Source: Flavobacteriaceae bacterium
GTDB taxonomy: Bacteria > Bacteroidota > Bacteroidia > Flavobacteriales > Flavobacteriaceae
Reading direction: 5' to 3'
NCBI GenBank assembly: GCA_016744415.1
Contig: JADGEL010000001.1
Coordinates: 1-64,000, forward strand
DNA: 64,000 bases
Shown here: positions 1 through 6,178 of the stretch, one piece after another
How the letters are laid out: every line of letters begins with the position of its first letter
How positions within the stretch are numbered: position 1 is the first letter of the stretch
Translations under genes and position numbers: made by a program
The notes under the pieces: model-generated
Told to the model about the DNA's origin: nothing
Databases searched by the model: none
The model's input: the letters and a program-made list of their open reading frames with translations, nothing else

Positions 1-66
1 CAAGCATTTGCTATAGCTAAATCAGGAAAACCTTATGATGAAAATTTTGTTTCTAAATTAGTCTAA
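1..66 (+). pseudogene. C-terminal tail of an IS110-like transposase (5' end outside window)
   Basis: The + strand frame is open from base 1 to a TAA at 64-66 and encodes 21 residues ending ENFVSKLV. The stretch FAIAKSGKPY resembles the FAxxKxGxPY segment found near the C-terminus of IS110-family transposases; this is recognition from memory, not a search result. Whether the rest of the gene upstream is intact cannot be seen. A second, diverged copy of the same tail is at 1267-1296 (EENFISKLV, then stop), so two related elements have been here. The downstream noncoding end of the element is interrupted by cargo genes on the opposite strand. Confidence 0.5.
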
Positions 67-101
67 AAAGACTTGTTTTTTAACTCAGTTCTTTGTTGGC
101 A
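40..101 (+). repeat. Transposase-tail repeat, copy A
   Basis: Bases 51-101 match 1281-1330 with a single 1-nt indel. A weaker match extends back to base 40, where the substitutions keep the protein sequence similar (DENFVSKLV against EENFISKLV). It covers the last transposase codons and about 35 bp of downstream noncoding sequence, ending in TTTGTTGGCA. It marks the left edge of unit 1, whose cargo is the AbiH gene. Confidence 0.85.
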
Positions 102-117
102 ATATGTAACGATAAAT

Positions 118-1104
118 TTAGGCTTTGTTTTTTAATATATTAAACATTTGACTATTCACAGAAACGATAACTTTCTTTTCAATAACTTTTCTCTCTGCCT
201 CCGATATTTTTGATTTACTAAAGAAATCATCTTTTACTTTATTCTCAATAATTGTATTTTCAGATGGCAACAATGGGTCTGTATCTTGTCCTCTGTGAAA
301 AATAATTAGGATGCAATCAGATTTCAATTTTTCAATTAATAATTCCCACCACATTAAATCAGTATCACCCAATGATGAACCAAAAACGCATATTAATTGA
401 GCACTTTTAATTTTAGAAATACAATCTTCCATTACCAATTCTTTAGAAATCTCGTTAGTGGTAGATTTGACTAAATTATATGTTATTTCATTTTGTTCCT
501 TTAGATATTCATTCGCAATTTGAGATTTATCGTTTACTCCGATTATCATTCTTTTATTTAAATACCCATGTATATGTTTTATATCTTGAATGCGTATTCT
601 CTTTTGCTTTCTTGTCAATCCAATATCTATTGATTTGTCTTTAGCAAATATCTTTTCAATAACTTTTGTATAATTGTATGTTATGAAATTAATTATTACA
701 GGATTAGTTTCCCATTTTTTCTTGAAATCAGTTATTTGTCTTTGATCTAAAGGCAACAAATTATTTTCTGGACTAATAATGTCTTCAATAAATTTGTCTT
801 TATCGATATCCTTTGGATTAAACGACTTTTCAACCTTTAGTAAATAATTTGAGAGACTAATTACAACGTCTTTATAAGTCTTATTGAAACCATCTATATT
901 TTCTCCAAACTTTGTGGTAAATTCTCCAAATCTTTTTTCAAAATCAGACCAATCTTTGGTGTTAGATTTTATTTCGGACTTTAGAAGTTCAGTTCCCTTG
1001 TTTTCAAATTTTTGTTTATCGAAGTCAATATAAAAGTCTGAATAACGAGTTTCAAGTTTTAAATTTATATCAAACCCGTTTCCAATAAGATAAACAATAT
1101 TCAT
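118..1104 (-). CDS. AbiH-family abortive infection protein
   Basis: This 328-residue protein matches the AbiH (phage abortive infection) family. The N-terminus has the IGNGFD signature (residues 7-12), followed by NFITYNYT (139-146), a HIHG motif (177-180) before IIGVND, and FGSSLGDTD with a following MWW (241-253). These are the characteristic AbiH blocks in the expected order, and the length is in the family range. There is no signal peptide or membrane segment, so it is probably cytoplasmic. AbiH proteins are reported to restrict phage growth; the mechanism is poorly known. The gene is the only cargo of unit 1, reads opposite to the transposase remnant, and starts just downstream of a conserved hairpin and -7 box. 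Start is ATG at 1104. Confidence 0.8.
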   Translation of the reverse strand: MNIVYLIGNGFDINLKLETRYSDFYIDFDKQKFENKGTELLKSEIKSNTKDWSDFEKRFGEFTTKFGENIDGFNKTYKDVVISLSNYLLKVEKSFNPKDIDKDKFIEDIISPENNLLPLDQRQITDFKKKWETNPVIINFITYNYTKVIEKIFAKDKSIDIGLTRKQKRIRIQDIKHIHGYLNKRMIIGVNDKSQIANEYLKEQNEITYNLVKSTTNEISKELVMEDCISKIKSAQLICVFGSSLGDTDLMWWELLIEKLKSDCILIIFHRGQDTDPLLPSENTIIENKVKDDFFSKSKISEAERKVIEKKVIVSVNSQMFNILKNKA

Positions 1105-1144
1105 TTAGTTCTATTTTGATTTAGTTATTATTGCCAACGTGTGT

Positions 1145-1166
1145 ATAAACACACTGGTGTGTTTAT
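1145..1166. promoter_or_regulatory. Perfect hairpin in the element end, copy 1
   Basis: Arms ATAAACACAC (1145-1154) and GTGTGTTTAT (1157-1166) are perfectly complementary, with a 2-nt centre. Copy 2 keeps the structure in weaker form (5287-5307, 7-bp arms). It lies between the -7 box and the AbiH start codon, so it would be in the 5' UTR of the cargo transcript. It could also be a recombination or RNA-guide structure of the element end. Confidence 0.6.
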
Positions 1167-1180
1167 TTCTATTATATATA

Positions 1181-1188
1181 CAAATATA
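1181..1188 (-). promoter_or_regulatory. Bacteroidota-type -7 box facing AbiH
   Basis: Read on the - strand this is TATATTTG, a full match to the Bacteroidota -7 consensus TAnnTTTG, about 77 bp upstream of the AbiH ATG. I see no good -33 TTG at the expected 19-20 bp, so the call is tentative. The identical octamer is in copy 2 at 5322-5329, facing the second cargo block. Confidence 0.4.
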
Positions 1189-1266
1189 AGTGTTTTCTTA
1201 AAGCCTATGTTTATTAAAATTTTTAGACCGCCACATTAAATACTATTACAAATGTGAAACTAGAAG

Positions 1267-1330
1267 GAGGAAAACTTTATTTCTAAATTAGTCTAAAAGA
1301 CTTGTTTTTTAACTCAGTTCTTTGTTGGCA
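1267..1330 (+). repeat. Transposase-tail repeat, copy B (truncated second element)
   Basis: The + strand reads K-E-E-N-F-I-S-K-L-V followed by TAA, an in-frame stop lies directly upstream, and the DNA before that belongs to the element end of unit 1. Only the last ten or so codons of a second transposase therefore survive. The noncoding part, ending in TTTGTTGGCA, matches copy A almost exactly. It marks the left edge of unit 2. Confidence 0.75.
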
Positions 1331-1337
1331 GAAATTA

Positions 1338-1973
1338 TTATTTTATAATTATTTTCTCTCCAAGAAATTTTGGTTTTACTCCGAGTGCAATATCTAAAAA
1401 CACCTTTGTTCGTGCTAAATATTCTCTTAGTTGAACTTTCAGTCCGTAACGCCCAGAAACATCCCTAGCATTAAATCCGACCGCTCTGATTCCATTTTTC
1501 TCAGCCAAGTATATTGCTCTTTCATTGTGAAATTTCTGAGATATTATTGTTAACTCTACTTGATCAAAAATTTCCTTTGCTCTTACTACGGAATCTAAAG
1601 TTCTAAAACCTGCATAGTCTAAGAAAATTCGATTTTCTGGTATTCCACGTTTTATTAATTCTTCTTTAAAATCTGTGGGTTCATCGTAATTCTTATTTCC
1701 ATTGTCTCCGCTCACAAGTACAAAGTCAATCTTTCCATTTTCGAATAATTCAACCGTTGCATTAATTCTGTACTTGAAGTATAAATTTACTTGTCCGTTT
1801 TTTAAATACTTAGAAGTCCCAAGGACAAGACCAACTTTATTTTTCTCAATTTGGTTAAATTCATAAAAAGTTTTGTTTTTAGCATTTTTCTCAATCGAGT
1901 AATTTGCAATAAATATGAATCCCATATTAAATATAAGTAGGAGGGCTAATATTAGTACAATTTTCTTTTTCAT
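1338..1973 (-). CDS. SanA/YdcF-family (DUF218) membrane-anchored protein
   Basis: This 211-residue protein has one N-terminal hydrophobic segment (residues 4-23) and a DUF218 fold like SanA/ElyC/YdcF of enterobacteria, which are linked to envelope integrity and vancomycin exclusion. Family blocks are VLGTS (50-54), an SGD after a hydrophobic strand (88-90), DYAGFRTLDS (119-128) and SQKFHNERA (145-153). The ATG at 1973 is preferred to the upstream TTG at 1997, since the signal-anchor begins right at MKKK. It is the most distal gene of the unit 2 cargo and is bounded by the transposase-tail repeat. A palindromic spacer (1981-2020) separates it from the next gene. Its place among defence-type genes is unexplained; it may be a passenger. 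Confidence 0.75.
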   Translation of the reverse strand: MKKKIVLILALLLIFNMGFIFIANYSIEKNAKNKTFYEFNQIEKNKVGLVLGTSKYLKNGQVNLYFKYRINATVELFENGKIDFVLVSGDNGNKNYDEPTDFKEELIKRGIPENRIFLDYAGFRTLDSVVRAKEIFDQVELTIISQKFHNERAIYLAEKNGIRAVGFNARDVSGRYGLKVQLREYLARTKVFLDIALGVKPKFLGEKIIIK

Positions 1974-1980
1974 ATTCGGG

Positions 1981-2020
1981 GTTAGTATTAGCCACAACTT
2001 CTCGGCTATAGTTAGTGGCA
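1981..2020. other. Spacer with small hairpin between cargo genes
   Basis: The spacer has two GTTAG direct repeats (1981-1985 and 2011-2015) and a small hairpin with arms TAGCC (1989-1993) and GGCTA (2004-2008), ending in GTGGCAG. It resembles boundary sequences of cassette-type gene arrays, but the match is weaker than for the 2831-2889 palindrome. Confidence 0.35.
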
Positions 2021-2021
2021 G

Positions 2022-2783
2022 TTATTTTAAGTTCCGTTGTCTTTCAATTTTTAACTTTTCAAGTTTATTCTGTCGTTCGTGTTTATAATCAAAAGTTTCA
2101 TCGATTAACGAAATATACTTTGACTTTTTAAAGTACCAATTATTTATGCCTCCATTACTCTCAACAAGATAATCTCCAACTACATATTGTGGTACAGCAT
2201 TAAAAATAAATACAATTACTTGGGAAAAAACCTTTTCAATCAATTCATTCAAGTCTTGAAGCTCGTCAACTCCTTCAAATCCAATAGCTTTACCGTTCAT
2301 AGCTCTACCAATCCGTTCAGTTATTTGTTCAGCACTTGCGTGAGTAAACTTCGACAATAAGCCATAGGTTTTCTTAACGTCAGTTTTGAATTCTTTCTCA
2401 TCTTGTTCATTAAAAAAATCAAGGTGAAGTTTATTTAAAGGATTTATGTTAGAAGAATTAAGTAAGTTTTTATATTCTTCAATCTGTTCATTTATGCCAA
2501 TTTTAGTGCTTGTTTTTGTTATTATGGTTGATTTAATAGCCAATTCTATTAAATATCTCAACTCTCTTTTACAAGTATTCGTAATTCCTTCTTTGGCAAG
2601 TGTTTCAATCGAAATTGTTGATTGAGTGATGTCATCAACCATTCTTAGAAAAAAATTACTTTTATCACTTTTTCCGTCTCTAATTGTATCGTGATAAGAA
2701 AAAATAATACAATGTAGTAGGCAGTTTCGCATTGTTTGAAATCGTCCCCAAGCATTTTTATATTTTGGTGAATTTAATTCCAT
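2022..2783 (-). CDS. Uncharacterised cargo protein with an R-N-x3-H motif
   Basis: I do not recognise this protein of 253 residues (261 if the GTG at 2807 is used). It is soluble and largely helical, with no signal peptide. Near the N-terminus it has MRNCLLH, which fits the R-x4-6-H signature of HEPN ribonucleases, though HEPN motifs usually lie further C-terminal. A second His-containing block, LLSKFTHAS, lies mid-protein and recalls DUF5677-like proteins. The C-terminus is rich in Lys, Arg and Glu. It sits between a SanA-like gene and a DUF3883 nuclease gene, each separated by a distinct palindromic spacer, so it may be an independent cassette. Function is not assigned; the HEPN idea is only a hint. 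Confidence 0.5.
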   Translation of the reverse strand: MELNSPKYKNAWGRFQTMRNCLLHCIIFSYHDTIRDGKSDKSNFFLRMVDDITQSTISIETLAKEGITNTCKRELRYLIELAIKSTIITKTSTKIGINEQIEEYKNLLNSSNINPLNKLHLDFFNEQDEKEFKTDVKKTYGLLSKFTHASAEQITERIGRAMNGKAIGFEGVDELQDLNELIEKVFSQVIVFIFNAVPQYVVGDYLVESNGGINNWYFKKSKYISLIDETFDYKHERQNKLEKLKIERQRNLK

Positions 2784-2830
2784 ATTCAGTTTATCTTTCT
2801 TATTCACTTTGGTTTTTTCTATTTGACACT

Positions 2831-2889
2831 AACATTCCGTATATGGTGTCATAGCATCCCACAGGGCGCAATGCACTATACACATTGTT
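2831..2889. other. Imperfect 59-bp palindrome (attC-like candidate)
   Basis: Outer arms AACATTCCGTATATGG (2831-2846) and CTATACACATTGTT (2876-2889) are near-complementary. Inner GCATCCC and GGGCGCAATGC segments also pair imperfectly around an ACA centre. It fills the intergenic space between two co-oriented cargo genes. An imperfect palindrome bounded by AAC/GTT is the general layout of integron attC sites, but the 7-bp cores do not fit RYYYAAC/GTTRRRY strictly and no integrase is seen. Confidence 0.45.
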
Positions 2890-4005
2890 CTATGCTTTTA
2901 TTATTTTCATTAGGTAACTTTCGGTGCTAAATTCCACAAAGTCCATATCAACAATTTCTATTATTGGGTCTGCACTCTCAACATCGTACACTCGAAATAA
3001 TCTAAACTCTTTTTTATTTTTTTTATAAAATTCATATTCGTTGGATGACATATGGAATTGATTAGAGTATAAATCTTCTTTTGTTCTAGTTGTAGTTTTT
3101 ACTTCAATAAACAGGTTGTTTTTTTGTTCATCACATGAACGAATATCATATCCAAAGCTATCAGATTCAAGAGCAACATGTTTTAAGTGCTTCAGGTTTA
3201 TATTTAATTGATTTAGTTTCTCACGCTCTTTATTAAGTACTGCTATTTCACCTTTTAATCCAATCAATGCTCTTCTCTCGGCTTGTTTTGCTCTTTCTTC
3301 AGGTGTTAAAGGCTTTTTCTTCTTAGTAATAGCTTCTTTACCTTCTGATGGTATAATTCCCATTAGAAACATAAGCATTGAAACATATAAATTAATTGTA
3401 GAAGTTTCGATGTACCCTTCTTCATTTGCATGTAGGCGGTAAACAATTTGTGAGTTTTCAGGATTCCATTTTATTTTCTCTAGCCATTCTTGACTATTTA
3501 CTTTTTCATTTGAAGAATAGGTATGAAACCCATAATCAATTATAGATTCATATTGACTCATTAAATCAGTGTCATTAGAGATCGTTTCTGACAATAGATT
3601 TCCTAAAAATTTTAAGCGACTCATATCTACTCCTTTACCTCTAGAAGCTGCTCGACCGAAATAAAATCCTACATCTATACATTTTTGCTCCGCATCTACA
3701 ACAAAACTAATCTGTGCAGCATATTGCTTGTTTTCTGCTCCTTTATAAAAACCAGACCAAACCCTATTAATTCTATCACCACCAAACTTTATTGGGTTTC
3801 CTGAAGATGCTACGGCTTTAAACTCACCAAAATCAGGATCATATTTTTTCTTGTAGGCAACTGCAATTCTCTTTAGTTTACCTTTTAGATTTTTAAATAA
3901 TTCCCGTTCTTCTTTAGTAGAATTCGTTGCCATTGAGTTACTACTATAAGATCGTGAATTCAGGAGCTGGATTAAGTCAAAATCTTCTTTCGTAATTATA
4001 TTCAT
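2890..4005 (-). CDS. DUF3883 (PD-(D/E)XK-like) restriction-type nuclease
   Basis: This 371-residue two-part protein belongs with restriction-type genes. The N-terminal half (about residues 30-190) has the look of the MrcB/DUF3578 N-terminal domain of McrBC-like proteins: KKYDPDFGEFKAVASSG, then IWSGFYKG-type and VGFYFGRA-type strands. A Lys-rich linker (about 225-260) leads to a C-terminal DUF3883 domain with SFGYDIRS (D near 285) and FIEVKTT (E and K near 301-303), the acidic and ExK parts of a PD-(D/E)XK nuclease site. No methylase or ATPase partner is adjacent, so a stand-alone type IV-like restriction role is inferred. Start is ATG at 4005; an attC-like palindrome follows the stop codon. 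Confidence 0.7.
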   Translation of the reverse strand: MNIITKEDFDLIQLLNSRSYSSNSMATNSTKEERELFKNLKGKLKRIAVAYKKKYDPDFGEFKAVASSGNPIKFGGDRINRVWSGFYKGAENKQYAAQISFVVDAEQKCIDVGFYFGRAASRGKGVDMSRLKFLGNLLSETISNDTDLMSQYESIIDYGFHTYSSNEKVNSQEWLEKIKWNPENSQIVYRLHANEEGYIETSTINLYVSMLMFLMGIIPSEGKEAITKKKKPLTPEERAKQAERRALIGLKGEIAVLNKEREKLNQLNINLKHLKHVALESDSFGYDIRSCDEQKNNLFIEVKTTTRTKEDLYSNQFHMSSNEYEFYKKNKKEFRLFRVYDVESADPIIEIVDMDFVEFSTESYLMKIIKA

Positions 4006-4163
4006 AGTATTTTCTTAATTGAATAGAACAGTATTATATAACTAAAGTTGCATTTTAGTAAACGCAATTAATAGTAGTTTAAATCTAGTCTTTTTATGTT
4101 TTAGAATCATTCTATATTTAGAAATTTTGGTTATACTGTGTCGTATTTTCGTATTTTTTGTTC

Positions 4164-5228
4164 CTAAATAACTTGGCTGAACCATTCTATTGATGCCATT
4201 CCTTCTAACTTCACTAAATCAGTTAATTTTCTTGAATGTTTTAAAGGGTGACGTATTTGACTTAATTGGTTAAAATATTTTTCAGTTACATCCTTTGTTT
4301 TAAAAATTGGTTCAAAATGTTGCCAATTTGTTTCTTTTAAAATAACCAATTTTAAATGTTCAATATTTGTAAATTCAATTGCATTTTTTAATGTTTTATA
4401 ATCATCTATATTTTCTCGTGGATGCTTATCAACGTGTTGTTTTATTCTTCTTCGTATATCACTTTTCGGGCTTCCTGTAAGAATGTCTTCATAATTTTCT
4501 TTTCCCGTTTTATTGACTAAAATATCAACGAAAATAGTTCTCAATTTATATTCAATGATGTCAACGTCACCCTCAATTAATTTTCTTTCGGATATGACTT
4601 TTTCAACGACTTGCTGATTTTCTTTAATTACTTTGGCTCTTTCTGTTATTAACTTAATATAGTATTCAGCTAATTGTTCTCCGTTAAGTTTACCTCCTTG
4701 GGCATAATTATCTATTTGAAAATGAATAGGTTTTTCTAAATTTTTAAAAATAAAATCTACATAAGTTAGACTACCTCTTGTTCTTACTCGTGCATTTATG
4801 AAATCTTTTAAGTCGTATTTCGTGTTTAGATTGGAATTAACACCAGATGTTGCAGTATCAATGCAAAAAATACTAACTAAGAGATGTTCTCCCTCAACTT
4901 TAAAAGTCAATAGCCATAAAAACCGATTTTCGTTATGGTGTTTGTTTAATTCTTGTAATCTTTTAAATTTTTCAACATCTACACTTGAGTGAATTTCAGT
5001 ACCATCACAAATACTATTTATTCCATAACCCCAAAATTCTCCATCAAAAAGCTTTGATTTTTTACATTGGGATTGAACAGTTTGAATATTTATTCTTTGA
5101 GCTGTTTTAATATACATTGCTCTTGCACTAGAGCCTGTATTTCCAGTTATTGCGATGAAATATTCATCCATTCTCATATTTAGAATTCCAGGAAATTGAC
5201 TTTCAGAAAGATGTTGTTCTTTATTCAC
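4164..5228 (-). CDS. Uncharacterised protein with a HEPN/Swt1-like C-terminal domain
   Basis: I do not recognise the N-terminal 210 residues of this 354-residue protein. The C-terminal part (about 215-354) looks like a Swt1-type HEPN domain: a helix with the YKLRTIFVDIL pattern, then NWQHFEPIF, then a helix carrying QIRHPLKHSRKL, whose R-H-P-L-K-H fits the catalytic R-x4-6-H motif of HEPN ribonucleases. HEPN domains are common in antiphage and toxin systems. The start is taken as GTG at 5228 because the first ATG would remove 17 residues; this is uncertain. It is the first gene of the unit 2 cargo, downstream of the conserved -7 box and hairpin. No antitoxin-like (MNT) partner is seen next to it. 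Confidence 0.55.
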   Translation of the reverse strand: MNKEQHLSESQFPGILNMRMDEYFIAITGNTGSSARAMYIKTAQRINIQTVQSQCKKSKLFDGEFWGYGINSICDGTEIHSSVDVEKFKRLQELNKHHNENRFLWLLTFKVEGEHLLVSIFCIDTATSGVNSNLNTKYDLKDFINARVRTRGSLTYVDFIFKNLEKPIHFQIDNYAQGGKLNGEQLAEYYIKLITERAKVIKENQQVVEKVISERKLIEGDVDIIEYKLRTIFVDILVNKTGKENYEDILTGSPKSDIRRRIKQHVDKHPRENIDDYKTLKNAIEFTNIEHLKLVILKETNWQHFEPIFKTKDVTEKYFNQLSQIRHPLKHSRKLTDLVKLEGMASIEWFSQVI

Positions 5229-5280
5229 TTAATTTTTTGTTTTACAGGATGTTTATGGTTTTCGCAGTATGAAACACAAC

Positions 5281-5396
5281 ACGTATATAAACATACTGGT
5301 TGTTTATTTCTATTATATATACAAATATAAGTATTTTCTTAAAGCCTATGTTTATTAGGATTTTTAGACCGCCACATTAAATACTATTACAAATGT
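5281..5396 (-). repeat. Conserved element end, copy 2, at the comM junction
   Basis: This is the second copy of the 1138-1255 repeat (92 of 95 identical over 5302-5396). It includes the weaker hairpin (5287-5307, arms ATAAACA/TGTTTAT) and the same TATATTTG -7 box on the - strand (5322-5329). Its right edge runs directly into comM coding sequence. Bases 5383-5397 read T-I-T-N-V in the ComM frame, where homologues have a T-I-S-x-V-like segment, so the exact junction may lie up to 14 bp inside the repeat. Confidence 0.8.
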
Positions 5397-6093
5397 TGCA
5401 CTTGTCGGGGGCGGAAGTTATCCACAACCTGGAGAAATTTCTTTATCACACAATGGCGTTTTATTTTTAGATGAATTACCTGAGTTTAAACGTGAAGTTT
5501 TAGAAGTAATGCGACAACCCTTAGAAGATAGAGAAGTTACTATTTCAAGAGCGCGGTTTACTGTGACATATCCGAGTAGCTTTATGTTGGTTGCAAGTAT
5601 GAATCCATCACCTAGTGGTTATTTTCCTGATGATACCAAAGCTCTGTCTACATCACCTCAAGAAATGCAACGCTATATGAGTAAAATTTCTGGGCCACTT
5701 TTAGACAGAATTGATATTCATATAGAAGTGCAACCAGTTCCTTTTGAAAAGCTAACTGAAGAACGCAGAGGTGAACCAAGTTCAAAAATTAGAGAACGAG
5801 TAACCAAGTCAAGAGAATATCAATCTGAAAGATTTCAGGAAATAGAGAATGTGCATTACAATGCACAAATGAGCGTAAAACAAATCAGGAAATATTGCGC
5901 TTTGAATGACGAATCTAAAACACTTTTAAAAAATGCTATGGAACGTTTAAACTTATCTGCACGCGCCTACGATAGAATTTTGAAAGTAGCACGCACTATT
6001 GCCGATTTGGAAACTACAGAACATATTTCTCCGAATCACATCGCCGAAGCGATACAATACCGTAGTTTGGACAGAGAGGGTTGGTTGTGTTAA
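5395..6093 (+). pseudogene. comM: comM/yifB, 3' part (Mg-chelatase-like AAA+ ATPase), interrupted
   Basis: The frame from 5395 encodes about 232 residues of ComM, the hexameric Mg-chelatase-like helicase that assists branch migration in natural transformation. Visible parts are VALVGGG, the Walker B segment GVLFLDELPEF, the sensor strand SFMLVASMNPSPSGYF, an arginine-containing LLDRIDIHIEV block, and the C-terminal Mg-chelatase helical domain (residues SARAYDRILKVARTIADLE onward). The N-terminal Lon-like domain and Walker A, roughly the first half of a protein of about 510 residues, are absent: the frame meets a stop at 5365-5367 inside the element end. An internal ATG at 5509 exists but would remove the Walker B segment. 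The 5' half may lie left of the window. Confidence 0.85.
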
Positions 6094-6178
6094 ATCACAA
6101 CTGTTAAAGTTTTCTTAATGAAAAATATTAAACACATTGAATTTGTATTTTTGATAGCAAAAAATCAAATATACTTTT

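Larger units (their letters stand above)
1138..1255 (-). repeat. Conserved element end (promoter/hairpin repeat), copy 1
   Basis: The 95 bases at 1161-1255 match 5302-5396 at 92 positions, and looser similarity continues to 1138. Both copies end with CTATTACAAATGT, after which the sequences diverge completely: unrelated DNA here, comM coding sequence at the other copy. The repeat forms the upstream flank of the cargo genes in both units. Just inside it is TTATTGCCAACG, an inverted match to the GTTGGCAATA at 95-104 on the other side of the AbiH gene. Confidence 0.85.

Noticed and set aside
1..5396. Classical integron
   Set aside because: No integron integrase in the window, and the palindromes do not fit the 7-bp attC core strictly; kept only as a hypothesis of cassette-like sites.
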